Numbered from the stretch's first letter, positions 34,068 to 43,641 are shown. The stretch is DNA of 64,000 nt from Halomicrobium zhouii (GCF_900114435.1 NZ_FOZK01000002.1:930001-994000), one strand, 5' to 3'. The notes: generated from the letters alone by a model not told the origin. Made by a program: numbers and translations.

Positions 34068-35897
34068 ATGAAGGTCCACATCGCGGCCGGCGCGAGCGAG
34101 GACGAGGCGTCGGCCATCGCCGCCGCGGTCGCGGAACACGTCGGCGAGACGGTCGAGGTGTTCGTCGGCGACGCCGAGGAACCCGCCGTCGTCCACGACG
34201 CCGATGCTGCCCCCGCGACCGACGGGCACGCGTCCGGTCCGGGCGACGTGTCGGACGATGCCGAGGAGGACCTCGGGCCGACCGACCGCGAGCGCCGACT
34301 GCTTGAGGAGATCGCCGACGTCCACCGCGGCGGCCCGGAGAAGTACCGTGACCGGTTGAGCGAGCAAGGGAAGCTGTTCGTCCGCGACCGCCTCGACCTG
34401 TGGTTCGGTGGCGACGGGGCCGGGGGAAACGGGCCCGACGGAGAAGACGGCGACGACGGCGTCCGCTTCGAGGACGGGACGTTCGCCAACTTCGACGCCT
34501 GGCACGAGGACTCTCCGGACGTGGACGAGGCGGACCCGGACACCCGGCTGCCGGCCGACGGCCTGCTGACCGGCGCGGCCACCTTCGAGGGCAGGGACCT
34601 GTTCTTCATGGCCAACGACTTCACCGTCAAGGCCGGGTCGATGGCCGAGAAGGGCGTCGAGAAGTTCCTCCGGATGCAACAGCGGGCGCTCAAGACCGGC
34701 AAACCGGTCCTCTACCTGATGGACTCCTCCGGCGGGCGCATCGACCAGCAGCGGGGCTTCTTCGCCAACCGCGAGGGCATCGGGAAGTACTACTACAACC
34801 ACTCGATGCTGTCCGGGCGCGTGCCACAGATCTGCGTCCTCTACGGGCCCTGCATCGCCGGCGCGGCCTACACGCCCGTCTTCGCCGATTTCACGGTGAT
34901 GGTGAAGGGGATGTCGGCGATGGCCATCGCCAGCCCGCGGATGGTCGAGATGGTCACGGGTGAAGAAATCGACCTGGACGAACTGGGCGGCCCCGGGGTT
35001 CACGCCCGCCACTCCGGGAGCGCCGACCTGGTCGCCGAGGACGAGGAGCACGCCCGCGAACTGGTGGCACAGCTGATCTCTTATCTCCCGGACAGCGCCG
35101 GCGACTCGCCGCCCCAGACCGAGGGCACCGAGCCCGAGAAACCACCCGCCGGCATCGACTCCGTCATCCCCGAGGCGCCCAACAGGGGGTACGACGTCCG
35201 GCGCGTGATCGACCGGGTGGTCGACGCGGGCTCCGTCCTCGAACTCCGGCCGGAGTACGGGCGAGAGATCCTCACCGCGTTCGCCCGCATCGACGGTCGC
35301 CCGGTCGGCATCGTCGCCAACCAGCCGAACCAGCGCGCCGGCGCCATCTTCCCCGACGCCGCGGAGAAAGCCGCCCAGTTCGTCTGGACCTGCGACGCCT
35401 ACGACGTCCCCCTGCTGTACCTCTGTGACACTCCCGGATTCATGGCCGGTTCACAGGTCGAAAAGGAGGGCATCCTCGAACAGGGCAAGAAGATGATCTA
35501 CGCGACGTCGTCGGCCACGGTCCCGAAGCAGTGCGTCGTCCTCCGGAAGGCCTACGGCGCCGGCATCTACGCCATGTCCGGGCCGGCCTACGACCCGGAG
35601 GCGACGCTCGGTCTTCCTTCGGGAGAGATCGCCATCATGGGCCCCGAGGCGGCCATTAACGCCGTCTACGCGAACAAGCTGGACGGCATCGAGGACGAAG
35701 CGGAGCGCGAACGGCGGGCACAGGAACTCCGCGAGGCGTATCGCGAGGACATCGACGTCCACCGGATGGCCAGCGAGGTGGTCATCGACGAGGTCGTCCC
35801 GCCGAGCGACCTGCGAGCCCAGCTCGCGGCCCGCTTCGAGTTCTACGAGACCGTCGAGAAGGACCTGCCCGAGAAGAAACACGGGACCGTCATCTGA
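34068..35897 (+). CDS. acyl-CoA carboxylase carboxyltransferase subunit (PccB-like) with N-terminal extension
   Basis: A 609-residue protein. From about residue 70 it is a carboxyltransferase: ERRLLEEIADVHRGG, LTGAATFEGRDLFFMANDFTVKAGSM near 175, the acyl-CoA binding SSGGRIDQQRGFF near 225, GPCIAGAAYTPVFADF, and the biotin-site half QRAGAIFPDAAEKAAQFV and GPEAAINAVYANKL. It transfers carboxyl from carboxybiotin to acetyl- or propionyl-CoA. Residues 1-45 resemble the small epsilon/PccX subunits that assist such enzymes. An acidic Gly-rich insert is near residue 120. No biotin carboxylase gene is nearby. The ATG at 34068 is preferred to a GTG 4 codons earlier. Confidence 0.9.
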   Translation: MKVHIAAGASEDEASAIAAAVAEHVGETVEVFVGDAEEPAVVHDADAAPATDGHASGPGDVSDDAEEDLGPTDRERRLLEEIADVHRGGPEKYRDRLSEQGKLFVRDRLDLWFGGDGAGGNGPDGEDGDDGVRFEDGTFANFDAWHEDSPDVDEADPDTRLPADGLLTGAATFEGRDLFFMANDFTVKAGSMAEKGVEKFLRMQQRALKTGKPVLYLMDSSGGRIDQQRGFFANREGIGKYYYNHSMLSGRVPQICVLYGPCIAGAAYTPVFADFTVMVKGMSAMAIASPRMVEMVTGEEIDLDELGGPGVHARHSGSADLVAEDEEHARELVAQLISYLPDSAGDSPPQTEGTEPEKPPAGIDSVIPEAPNRGYDVRRVIDRVVDAGSVLELRPEYGREILTAFARIDGRPVGIVANQPNQRAGAIFPDAAEKAAQFVWTCDAYDVPLLYLCDTPGFMAGSQVEKEGILEQGKKMIYATSSATVPKQCVVLRKAYGAGIYAMSGPAYDPEATLGLPSGEIAIMGPEAAINAVYANKLDGIEDEAERERRAQELREAYREDIDVHRMASEVVIDEVVPPSDLRAQLAARFEFYETVEKDLPEKKHGTVI

Positions 35898-35932
35898 GTG
35901 AGAATCGCCGTCGGCCACAGCAACTGACGGCG

Positions 35933-36541
35933 CTACTCGCCGTCCGTCGCCGCCTCGTATTCCTCGCGGGTGACGCTGTAGCGACGGACGTCGGCGGGTT
36001 CGTCGCCGTAGACGAGTTCGTTCCGGAACAGGCCCTCGTAGGTCCCGCCGTGGGCCTCGACGTACTTCTCGATGGCGCGCCGCGACTGCTCGTTGTCCAC
36101 GTGGCAGGTGACGCCGACGACCTCCAGGTCGAGTCGCTCGAAGGCGAGTTCGAACAGCGCCGCCGCGCGCTCTCCGGAGTAGCTCCGGCCCCAGAACCGC
36201 TTGCGTAGCCACACGCCGAGCGTGCCGCGACGGCGCTCCCAGTCGACGTCGAGGGCGGCGCCGCCGGCGATCTCACCGGCGCCCGCCTCGCCCTCGGCCG
36301 GCCGGATCAGGTACGCTGCGCCCTCGCCGTCCTCACGATCGGCGGTGACTGTCTCGATGAACTCCAGGGAGTCCTTTGGCGTCTGGTGGGGGTTCCACGT
36401 GAGATACCGAGTTATCTCGTCGATGGCCGGTTCGTGGTGCGAGGCGATTTCGTAGAGTGTTAGCGGGTCGATGGTTTCCGCAGTCAGCGCATCGAGTTCC
36501 AGGCGGTCGGTTTCGAGCCGCTCCGGGAAGAGGTCGCCCAT
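35933..36541 (-). CDS. GNAT-family N-acetyltransferase (RimJ/RimL type)
   Basis: A 202-residue protein of the RimJ/RimL branch: FPERLETDRLELDALTAE at the start, core strand GEIAGGAALDVDWERRRGTLGVWLRKRFWGRSYSGE near residue 100, and VVGVTCHVDNEQSRRAIEKYV near 150 for acetyl-CoA binding. It acetylates an amino group; the target could be a ribosomal protein N-terminus or a small molecule. Convergent with the carboxyltransferase gene. Confidence 0.9.
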   Translation of the reverse strand: MGDLFPERLETDRLELDALTAETIDPLTLYEIASHHEPAIDEITRYLTWNPHQTPKDSLEFIETVTADREDGEGAAYLIRPAEGEAGAGEIAGGAALDVDWERRRGTLGVWLRKRFWGRSYSGERAAALFELAFERLDLEVVGVTCHVDNEQSRRAIEKYVEAHGGTYEGLFRNELVYGDEPADVRRYSVTREEYEAATDGE

Positions 36542-36712
36542 GGTTCGACGTCGGGAGACTGGCTCTTAACGCTACTCAGGCCGTGCCATCCGTTCTCGTT
36601 CGCCGGGGCGAAGTGGGAAATAACAGGTAGCTTTTTGATATATTGCGCCCACCTATCCGGTGGACCACGGTGCACCTGGTGGGAACACGGTGAATGGTGG
36701 TCCGTCGAAGGA

Positions 36713-37084
36713 ATGGACGCACGCAACACGTCGGAGTCCCCGGTGACGAACTGGGCAGACTCACTGACGGAACGGGTGGTGGCGTCCGGCGTCGACCGCG
36801 GGGAGATAGAGCGACACCTCTGGCTCGTCGTCGTCTTCGCGCTGGTCGCGGACGTGCACCTGACGCATCTCGGACTCCAGTACGGCCTGACGGAGGGCAA
36901 TCCGGTCGCCCGGTGGGCGATCGCCGCGGGGGGCATCGAGACCCTCGCCCTCGGCAAGGTGGCCGTGCTCGGCATCGCCGCGCTCGTGCGGTGGCGGCAT
37001 CCACAGCACGGGCCGGTCATCCCGCTCGGACTGGCGGTCCCCTGGCTGACGGCCGTGGCGCTCAACGCCGTCACGCTGGCGTAG
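36713..37084 (+). CDS. DUF5658-like membrane protein
   Basis: A 123-residue protein with about 35 polar residues, then three hydrophobic segments: HLWLVVVFALVADVHLTHLGL, VARWAIAAGGIETLALGKVAVLGIAAL and PLGLAVPWLTAVALNAVTLA. The YGLTEGNPVARW loop between the first two helices is characteristic of DUF5658 proteins. Function unknown. The ATG at 36713 is preceded by GAAGGA, and the longer upstream open frame is Trp/His-rich and unlikely. Confidence 0.8.
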   Translation: MDARNTSESPVTNWADSLTERVVASGVDRGEIERHLWLVVVFALVADVHLTHLGLQYGLTEGNPVARWAIAAGGIETLALGKVAVLGIAALVRWRHPQHGPVIPLGLAVPWLTAVALNAVTLA

Positions 37085-37169
37085 GACCCCGCGTCCGGGC
37101 ATCGCTGTGAACCGATCCGTTACTGGCGAGACTCCCGAGTCGGGACTCGCCTGCCGGTCTCCCTGGCCG

Positions 37170-37352
37170 TTACCGCATCGCTTCGAGGCTCTGGACGACC
37201 GACGCCGGTGCAGTTATCCACTGACTCAGCTGGTCGTATCCTGTCACGTCGTCGGGAGCGATGGTGTACGTCGCCGATCCGGCGGACTCTTCCTCGACGT
37301 ACCCGATCAGTTGCGGCGCTTTTCCGTCCAGTTCCCGGTGGCGTATCGACAT
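37170..37352 (-). CDS. small conserved haloarchaeal protein
   Basis: A 60-residue protein with the segment GSATYTIAPDDVTGYDQLSQWITAPASV. This layout recurs in a family of very short haloarchaeal proteins without known function. There are no cysteines and no membrane segment. It lies alone between the DUF5658-like gene and the MFS gene. Confidence 0.7.
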   Translation of the reverse strand: MSIRHRELDGKAPQLIGYVEEESAGSATYTIAPDDVTGYDQLSQWITAPASVVQSLEAMR

Positions 37353-37452
37353 AGTCTGGCCCCTCTATCTGGTGCTGGGACGTGCGCGGGGTTATAGCTG
37401 ACCGCCGATTCTTGGCCGGTGAGAATCGGGCGAATATCTGGCCCTGTTCCGG

Positions 37453-38697
37453 TCACTCCGTGCGTTCGGGGAGGCCCATTCCCGCCAGTACGATCGCCGT
37501 CGCGCCGACCGCGAGCGCGACGAGGCCGGGGACGAACGACCCCGTGACGTCGCGGAGCGTGCCGACGAGGAACGGCCCGGCGAATCCACCGAGCTCGCCG
37601 ACGGCGAAGATCAGGCTGACGGCGGTGGCGGTCAGCGCCGGACCGACGTCCTCGATCTCGGTGGGGATGGCCCGGATCAGCGGCGAGACGCCGCCGACGG
37701 CCGCGCCGGCGACGAGCACGGCCGCGCCCGCGCCGACGACGCTCTCGGCGACGACGAGCCAGCCGACGCCACCGGCGGCGGCGACGCCACAGCCCACGAC
37801 AGCGGGGCGTCGTCGGCCGAGCCGGTCAGACGCGGGCGGGATCACCAGCGTCCCGGCGGCCTGGCCGACGACGAACAGCGTGGCGACGGTGGCCGCGAGG
37901 CCCGGGTCGAGGCCGCGTGACTCGAGGATGGTCGGGAGCCATCCCTGGAGGCCGTGTGCGAGTAGCAGGTAGGCCGTCCCGACGACGACGAGCAGTCGCA
38001 TCGCGCGGTGGGCGAACACCTGGGCCACGTCTTCCCGGACAGAGGTGAGCGAAAACGCCGACTCGCTCCCCTCGTCGTAGGGCGTCCCGTGCTCGCGCGC
38101 GTGCCACAAGGCGACGGGGACCCAGACTGCCAGGAACGCGAGCGAGACGACCGCCAGGACGCGAAACGTCGGCCGCCAGCCGCCCAGCAGCGGTCCGAGA
38201 ATCCCGCGACCGACGCTGTAGGCGGCGGCGATGCCCGCGTAGGAGCCAAGCAGGTACACCGTCGACATCGTCCCGAGCAACCGCGGGGGAAAGACGCCGG
38301 CGACGAGCTTCGGCAGCCCGAAGGTGATCGCCGTGGCGCCGACGGCCAGCAGCACCGTCGTCGCCAGCATGTCCGGGAAGCCGACGGTGAACGAGCGGAG
38401 GAACTGCGCGACGCCGAAGACCGCGAGGGCGGCCGCGATGCCGGTTCGCGCGCCGACCCGGTCGAGGACGAGCCCGGTGAGCAAGGAGAGGGGGACGTAC
38501 GTCAGCGGTATCGCCCCGACGAGCGCGCCGGCCTGGGCGCCGGTGAACCCGAGCTGGTCGCTGATCGGGTCGAGAAACGCCGCGAGCGCGAACCAGTTTG
38601 CCATCAGGAGCAGGTAGCTGACGCCGCCCAGCACGACCAGCGCGTAGGAACTGGGAGCCACGGCGTCTCCGTGTTCGGTCCCGTCTCCGCGGTCCAT
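37453..38697 (-). CDS. MFS transporter
   Basis: A 414-residue protein with about 12 hydrophobic segments and the MFS loop motif between helices 2 and 3 (GLVLDRVGARTG near residue 72), repeated in the second half as SDRLGRRRPAVVG. The cyanate/nitrate-type branch (CynX-like) is suggested by the opening LLLMANWFALAAFLDPISDQLGFTGAQ. The substrate cannot be deduced. A TATA-like box is not obvious. Confidence 0.9.
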   Translation of the reverse strand: MDRGDGTEHGDAVAPSSYALVVLGGVSYLLLMANWFALAAFLDPISDQLGFTGAQAGALVGAIPLTYVPLSLLTGLVLDRVGARTGIAAALAVFGVAQFLRSFTVGFPDMLATTVLLAVGATAITFGLPKLVAGVFPPRLLGTMSTVYLLGSYAGIAAAYSVGRGILGPLLGGWRPTFRVLAVVSLAFLAVWVPVALWHAREHGTPYDEGSESAFSLTSVREDVAQVFAHRAMRLLVVVGTAYLLLAHGLQGWLPTILESRGLDPGLAATVATLFVVGQAAGTLVIPPASDRLGRRRPAVVGCGVAAAGGVGWLVVAESVVGAGAAVLVAGAAVGGVSPLIRAIPTEIEDVGPALTATAVSLIFAVGELGGFAGPFLVGTLRDVTGSFVPGLVALAVGATAIVLAGMGLPERTE

Positions 38698-38760
38698 CTA
38701 CTCCGGAGTCGGGTGATCGGCGCAAAAACTCTGTCGGCCGGGCCACACGCGCTCGTCAGG

Positions 38761-39207
38761 TCAGTCCGCCCGTTCGGACAGCACCGTTCGCTCGAAGGCA
38801 CAGACCACCTCGTCGTCCTGGTTGCGGGCCTCGACGGCCATCGTGACGACGCCCCGTTCCCCGTCTGAGGTCTCCCGTTTGTCGAGCACCGTCGTCTCTG
38901 CCCGGATCGTGTCGCCGTGGAAGACGGGCGCGGGGTGTTCGACATCGTCGTAGCCCAGGTTGGCGACGATGGTCCCGTCCGTCGTCTCCGGGATGGTCAT
39001 CCCCACGGCGAGGGACATGGTGTACAGGCCGTTGACGAGGCGCTCGCCGAACTCGGTGTCCGCGGCGAACTCGGCGTCGAGGTGGATGGGCTGCTGGTTC
39101 ATCGTCAGGTCGCAAAAGCGCTGGTTGTCGCTCTCGGAGATGGTTCGCGAACGCGGGTGTTCGATGGTCTCCCCGACCTCGAACCCTTCGTAGTACTTCC
39201 CGGGCAT
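38761..39207 (-). CDS. MaoC-like (R)-hydratase
   Basis: A 148-residue hot-dog-fold protein: MPGKYYEGFEVGETIEHP opening, catalytic-type segment TISESDNQRFCDLTMNQQPIHLDAEFA (Asp and His of the hydratase dyad), then VNGLYTMSLAVGM and HPAPVFHGDTIRAETTVLD. Family members hydrate enoyl-CoA to 3-hydroxyacyl-CoA or related mesaconyl compounds. The ATG at 39207 gives the family length; the 45 extra codons upstream are Arg-rich. It could work with the beta-oxidation genes at 28-30 kb. Confidence 0.9.
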   Translation of the reverse strand: MPGKYYEGFEVGETIEHPRSRTISESDNQRFCDLTMNQQPIHLDAEFAADTEFGERLVNGLYTMSLAVGMTIPETTDGTIVANLGYDDVEHPAPVFHGDTIRAETTVLDKRETSDGERGVVTMAVEARNQDDEVVCAFERTVLSERAD

Positions 39208-39281
39208 ACGTTGCAGGACGGTTTCGCCGACCAAAGGTGTCCGGGAGAAAACCTCTCCCCTGCGGAACCCCTCGATAGGCC

Positions 39282-40115
39282 ATGCCCACCGTCCGAACGA
39301 ACGACGTCGATACCTACTACGAACGGCGCGGAAGCGGCCCACCCATCGTGTTCGTTCACGGTGCCATCCTGGACCACTCCCAGTGGGACCCCCAGGTGGA
39401 CGAACTCGGCGAGGACTACGAGACCATCGCCTACGACGTCCGCGGCCACGGTCGGACCGGCGGTTCTGACAGAGGAACCTACTCGATCGACCTCTTCGCC
39501 GACGACCTCGACGCGCTGCTCGCGGCGCTCGACCTGGAAAATCCGGTGCTCTGCGGGCTCTCGACGGGCGGGTGTATCGCGCAGGTGTACGCGGCCCGCC
39601 ACCCCGAGCGGCTGGCAGGACTCGTCCTCGCGGACACGTTCACGCCCGCCATCGACGACTGGCGCGAGTGGCTCCAGCGAGTCGCCCTGCTGAAAGCGAC
39701 TGTGCCGCCGGTCCGCCTCGTCGGGTACCAACGGGTGGAACGGGTCATGGTGTGGCTTCAGGAACGGTTCGCGGGCGAGGGCGTCAGCGGTGACTACGAG
39801 CAGATCGAGCGACTTCGGACGGCGGGCCCGAAGATGGAGACAGACGAGTTCGTCAAGGTGATCCGCGCCGTCGCGAACTTCCACCGGACGACTATCGACT
39901 TCGGCTCGATACCTGTGCCGACGCTGGTCCTCTACGGGGAACGCGAACCGCTGTTCGTCCGCCGGCACGCGTCGAAACTGAGCGCTGAGATACGGAATGC
40001 GACCGTCAGGGCCGTTCCCGGGGCCGGACACGCGTCGAACCTCGACGAACCCGAGTTCTTCACGGGCGCACTACGGGAGTTCCTCTCGGGGATAGAAACG
40101 CGGCCAGAGAACTGA
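39282..40115 (+). CDS. alpha/beta hydrolase
   Basis: A 277-residue hydrolase. The oxyanion strand IVFVHGAILDHSQWDPQ is near residue 25, the nucleophile elbow GLSTGGC near 97, and the His segment PGAGHASNLDEPEFF near 255. The acid position reads GEREPLF, with Glu or Arg where Asp is usual, so the acid residue may lie elsewhere. A large cap (about 130-195) covers the site. An esterase or haloperoxidase-like role is possible; the substrate is unknown. Confidence 0.88.
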   Translation: MPTVRTNDVDTYYERRGSGPPIVFVHGAILDHSQWDPQVDELGEDYETIAYDVRGHGRTGGSDRGTYSIDLFADDLDALLAALDLENPVLCGLSTGGCIAQVYAARHPERLAGLVLADTFTPAIDDWREWLQRVALLKATVPPVRLVGYQRVERVMVWLQERFAGEGVSGDYEQIERLRTAGPKMETDEFVKVIRAVANFHRTTIDFGSIPVPTLVLYGEREPLFVRRHASKLSAEIRNATVRAVPGAGHASNLDEPEFFTGALREFLSGIETRPEN

Positions 40116-40139
40116 GACGCCGGTGAGATGGACAGGTCG

Positions 40140-42059
40140 CTACAGGAACCGGAACGTCTCGAGGTTCTGCGGGGCGAAGGTGCGCATGTTGAACTCGTGG
40201 TAGAGCCCGGAGGAGAGATCCTGCGTCGCGGACTCGTCGCCGTGGACGCAGAGCACTTTCTCGGGGCGGGGGTTCATCGTCCGGACGAAGTTCTCCAGGC
40301 CCTGGCGGTCGGCGTGGCCGGAGAAGCCGTCGACGGTCTCGACGTTCATCTCCATCGAGACGGTGTTCGAACGACCGGAGCCGCCGCCGACGGGGATCTC
40401 GTTCTGGCCGTTCTGGATCCGGCGGCCGAGCGTGCCCTGGGCCTGGTAGTCGACGAACACCAGCGATGAGTCCGGGTCGGGGCCGAGGTGTTCGAGCCAG
40501 GACGTGATCGGCCCGCCGGTGACCATCCCCGACGTCGAGAGGACGATACAGGGCTCGCCGTCGGCGACGGCCTCGCGTTCGTCGTCGCCGCCGTCGACGT
40601 GTTCGAACTGGTCGGCGAGGAACGGGTTCTCGTCCTCGTCGAAGATGCGGTCCCGGAGGTCGTCGCGGAGGTACTCCGGGTAGGTCGTGTGGATGGCAGT
40701 GGCCTCCCAGATCATTCCGTCGAGGTAGACGGGCATCTCCGGGATGTCGCCGTTGCGCATCGCCTCTTCGAGGACGAGCATTATCTCCTGGGACCGACCG
40801 ACGGCGAAGGCGGGGACGAGCACCGTGCCGTCCCGCTCGTAGGTCTCGTTGATGACGCGCTTCAGGTCGCGTTCGGAGTCGCCCTGGTCGGTCTGGTAGT
40901 CGTTGCGCCCGCCGTAGGTCGATTCGAGGACGAGCGTCTCGACGCGCGGGAAGTCGTTGACGGCGCCGTCGAACAGCCGGGTGTCGTCGTAGTGGATGTC
41001 GCCGGAGAAGGCGACGTTGTAGAGGCCGTCGCCGATGTGGAAGTGTGACACGGCGGAGCCGAGGATGTGCCCGGCGTTGTGCAGCGTCAGCTTGACGTCC
41101 GGTGCGATGTCGGTGACGTCGCCGTACTCGATGGGGACGGTGTGCTTGATCGCCTCGCGGACCATCTCGGAGTCGTAGGGCTGGGTGCGACCCTCCTTCG
41201 AGGCGGCGTCGATGTAATCCAGCGTGAGCAGTCCCATCAGGTCCCGGGTGGGTTCGGTGCAGTAGATGGGACCATCGTAGCCGTGCTCGAACAGTAGCGG
41301 GACGAACGCGGAGTGGTCGAGGTGGGCGTGGGTGAGCACGACCGCGTCGATAGACGTCGCGCCCGACCCGAGCCCTTCGGGGATGTGGAGGTACGGCATC
41401 TCGTCCTCGGCTCCGGGCTTGTCGCCGCAGTCGACGAGGATCCGGGTGTCCGGCGTCGAGAGGATGAACGCGGCGCGGCCGACCTCGCGACAACACCCCA
41501 GCGTCGTGATCCGGACCCACTCGTCGTCGGACATGGGTTCGCGGTGGATCTGGCGGCCGACGCGTTCGAGGATGTCACGGCGGTCCTCCCGTTCCTGCTT
41601 GAGGAAGTTGCGGACGTTCTGGACCGTCGAGGACTCGATGGGCGGCGTCCGGACGACTTCCGGCGTCCAGCCGACTTTCTGTGTTATCTCCCGGAGGGTC
41701 GCGCCGTGGCGACCGATGACTATCCCGGGCTTCTGGGCCTCGATGACGACCTCACCGGTGTCGGCGTGGAAGTCCAGATCCGTGACGCCCGCCTCCTCGG
41801 GGATGACGTCCGAAATCTCTTCGCGGGCCTGGTCGGCCGGGGAGAGCACCTCGGGGTCGGGACGGACGGTGATCCGCTTGCGGAGTTTGCTCGCGAGCCG
41901 CCGGATCAGGTCCCCGTCGCTGGCGAACTCCCTGGGATCCCGGGTGTAGATGACGAGTTCGGGCCCCTCGTATTTCACGTCGGAGATGGAGATTCGGTTC
42001 GGAACCTCGTCGGCGATCGTTGCGCGGACCGTCTCTAGCTGCTTGTCTACCGTACTCAT
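40140..42059 (-). CDS. beta-CASP ribonuclease aCPSF1 with KH domains
   Basis: A 639-residue archaeal homologue of the polyadenylation factor CPSF73. Two KH RNA-binding domains are at the N-terminus (about 1-150; GIVIGRHGATLREITQKVGW). A metallo-beta-lactamase core follows with the zinc motif HAHLDHS near residue 243, then the beta-CASP domain and the final VHGDESA motif. aCPSF1 cleaves at U-rich tracts to complete transcription termination and acts as an exo/endonuclease. Full length and complete motifs suggest that it is active. Confidence 0.95.
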   Translation of the reverse strand: MSTVDKQLETVRATIADEVPNRISISDVKYEGPELVIYTRDPREFASDGDLIRRLASKLRKRITVRPDPEVLSPADQAREEISDVIPEEAGVTDLDFHADTGEVVIEAQKPGIVIGRHGATLREITQKVGWTPEVVRTPPIESSTVQNVRNFLKQEREDRRDILERVGRQIHREPMSDDEWVRITTLGCCREVGRAAFILSTPDTRILVDCGDKPGAEDEMPYLHIPEGLGSGATSIDAVVLTHAHLDHSAFVPLLFEHGYDGPIYCTEPTRDLMGLLTLDYIDAASKEGRTQPYDSEMVREAIKHTVPIEYGDVTDIAPDVKLTLHNAGHILGSAVSHFHIGDGLYNVAFSGDIHYDDTRLFDGAVNDFPRVETLVLESTYGGRNDYQTDQGDSERDLKRVINETYERDGTVLVPAFAVGRSQEIMLVLEEAMRNGDIPEMPVYLDGMIWEATAIHTTYPEYLRDDLRDRIFDEDENPFLADQFEHVDGGDDEREAVADGEPCIVLSTSGMVTGGPITSWLEHLGPDPDSSLVFVDYQAQGTLGRRIQNGQNEIPVGGGSGRSNTVSMEMNVETVDGFSGHADRQGLENFVRTMNPRPEKVLCVHGDESATQDLSSGLYHEFNMRTFAPQNLETFRFL

Positions 42060-42262
42060 AACTCAGACGCGATTGTGGCGGTTCCCGGGGCGGCTGGACC
42101 CGACGACCAGCGTGACCCGGGTTCGACACGGTCTAGGAACATCATTGAAACTCTGTAATCGGCTCTCGGTAACGTCTCCGGACCGTCGAACGTCCGGAAA
42201 ACCGGCCTATGGTTCAGCGTATCTCCTGCCAATATAAAAGCCTTCGCAATACGGAGTTTCCG

Positions 42263-42817
42263 GTGGCCGACCGGCTGGCAGTCGGTAGACAGTTGCCCAG
42301 TGGAGACGAACTCGCCGCTATGCACGTGACGCGAGAGACAGTCCGCGACCAGCGGAACTGGGTCGCGGAGCGGACACCCGTCGTCACCGACCTGATAAAC
42401 GAGACGCGCGCGGGCCTGGGGGACCACTTCGACGTCGACGTCGATACCGTCACCGTGGACCAGGTCGACGACGCGGTCGACGCCGTCTTCACCGACGGCG
42501 ACCGCGCGGTCAACGTCGCCGCCATGATCGGTATCCTCCGCGATCTCGACGTCGAGGGCGATTATCCCGGGTTCGTCGTCGACGAACTGATCGGTCGGGA
42601 ACTCGCCGCGACGATAGCCGGCGACCAGCCCCTGCGATTGCTGGCCGAGGCGACATTCCACTACGCCGACGTCCGAACCCACGGCGACCCGGACGACCCC
42701 GCAGACGGGGCGGGCCTCGACGACCTGGACGCCGCGCTTGCCGCCGGTTTCCAGACGCGCTTGCCCGGGTGGCCCTGGCGCGAGCGTCCCAGCCCCTTCA
42801 GGACCGGAACCGAATGA
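42263..42817 (+). CDS. conserved haloarchaeal protein of unknown function
   Basis: About 184 residues, acidic and mainly helical, with no recognised motif or membrane segment. Start choice: a strong TATA-like ATATAAAAG at about 42231-42239 predicts transcription near 42263, exactly at an in-frame GTG, so a leaderless start there is preferred to the ATG at 42209 (upstream of the box) or the ATG at 42320. It is divergent from aCPSF1. The C-terminus is Pro/Arg-rich (RLPGWPWRERPSPF). Confidence 0.7.
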   Translation: MADRLAVGRQLPSGDELAAMHVTRETVRDQRNWVAERTPVVTDLINETRAGLGDHFDVDVDTVTVDQVDDAVDAVFTDGDRAVNVAAMIGILRDLDVEGDYPGFVVDELIGRELAATIAGDQPLRLLAEATFHYADVRTHGDPDDPADGAGLDDLDAALAAGFQTRLPGWPWRERPSPFRTGTE

Positions 42818-42862
42818 CGCCGCCGTCCCCACGCTTTTCCTTCCCCCCTTCGTGGGGCGGAT

Positions 42863-43579
42863 ATGGACACCATCGGGATCGTCTGCGAGGCCGACCATCC
42901 CGTGTTCGGGCGGGCGGCCGAACGTCTCGCAGCACGCGGGTTCGGCGTCGAGTTCTTCTCACCGGGCGAGCCGCTCGGTCCGGACGCGCTCGACGGACTC
43001 GACGCGCTCGCTAACACCGTGCTCAGCCCCCGGTCGTTCGCCGTGCTCCGCGAAGCCGACCGGGCCGGCCTGGAGACCTGGAACGGGTACGCACCGACGA
43101 CGATGCTCTCCTGCCGGCTCCTCTCCCTGCACGCACTCGACCGGCTGGGCTGTCAGGTACCGTCGACTGGACCGTCCGAAACTGACGGCGACGCCGTCGA
43201 ACGGGCCCGGTTTCGCTGGGACCAGCCCACGGCTGCGCGGGCGGACGTCCCCGTCGAGCGCGTCCGGACCGAGCCGGTGACCTACCGGTACTACGCGGTC
43301 GACGACGGCGTGGAGACCCACGTCCACGCGATGGTCCTGCGGTCGGAACTGGACGGTTATCGGCCCGCCGCGGAGGAGGCCGACGTCGACGTCGAACTGG
43401 CCACCCGCGTTCGCGAGTTACTCGACCGGTTCGGGGCCCGGACCGTCGCCGTCGACTTCGTCGCGACGCGGGAGGCGTTCTTCGCCGTCGACGTCGACCC
43501 GGCCCCGGACTTCTTCGGGACGGATCTGGACCGCCGCATCGCGGACTCGATCGCTTCGCTGGCGACTATCGGTGCCTGA
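42863..43579 (+). CDS. ATP-grasp-like protein, RimK-type, probably degenerate
   Basis: A 238-residue protein. The first 90 residues look like the N-terminal and linker part of RimK/ITPK-type ligases (TIGIVCEADHPVFGRAAERL, then LSPRSFAVLREADRAGLETWNGY and TTMLSCRLLSLHALDRLG). The last 60 resemble the metal-binding end (AVDFVATREAFFAVDVDPAPDF), where ligases have an E-x-N motif; here it reads DVDP. The central ATP-binding lid is short. It may be an inactive relative or bind nucleotide without ligase activity. It lies 45 nt after the previous gene. Confidence 0.7.
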   Translation: MDTIGIVCEADHPVFGRAAERLAARGFGVEFFSPGEPLGPDALDGLDALANTVLSPRSFAVLREADRAGLETWNGYAPTTMLSCRLLSLHALDRLGCQVPSTGPSETDGDAVERARFRWDQPTAARADVPVERVRTEPVTYRYYAVDDGVETHVHAMVLRSELDGYRPAAEEADVDVELATRVRELLDRFGARTVAVDFVATREAFFAVDVDPAPDFFGTDLDRRIADSIASLATIGA

Positions 43580-43641
43580 CCCCACCCCCGTAGGGTCCTC
43601 CCTGTCTGCGAACTCCGCTCCCCCCAGGCCCCCAAAACAGC

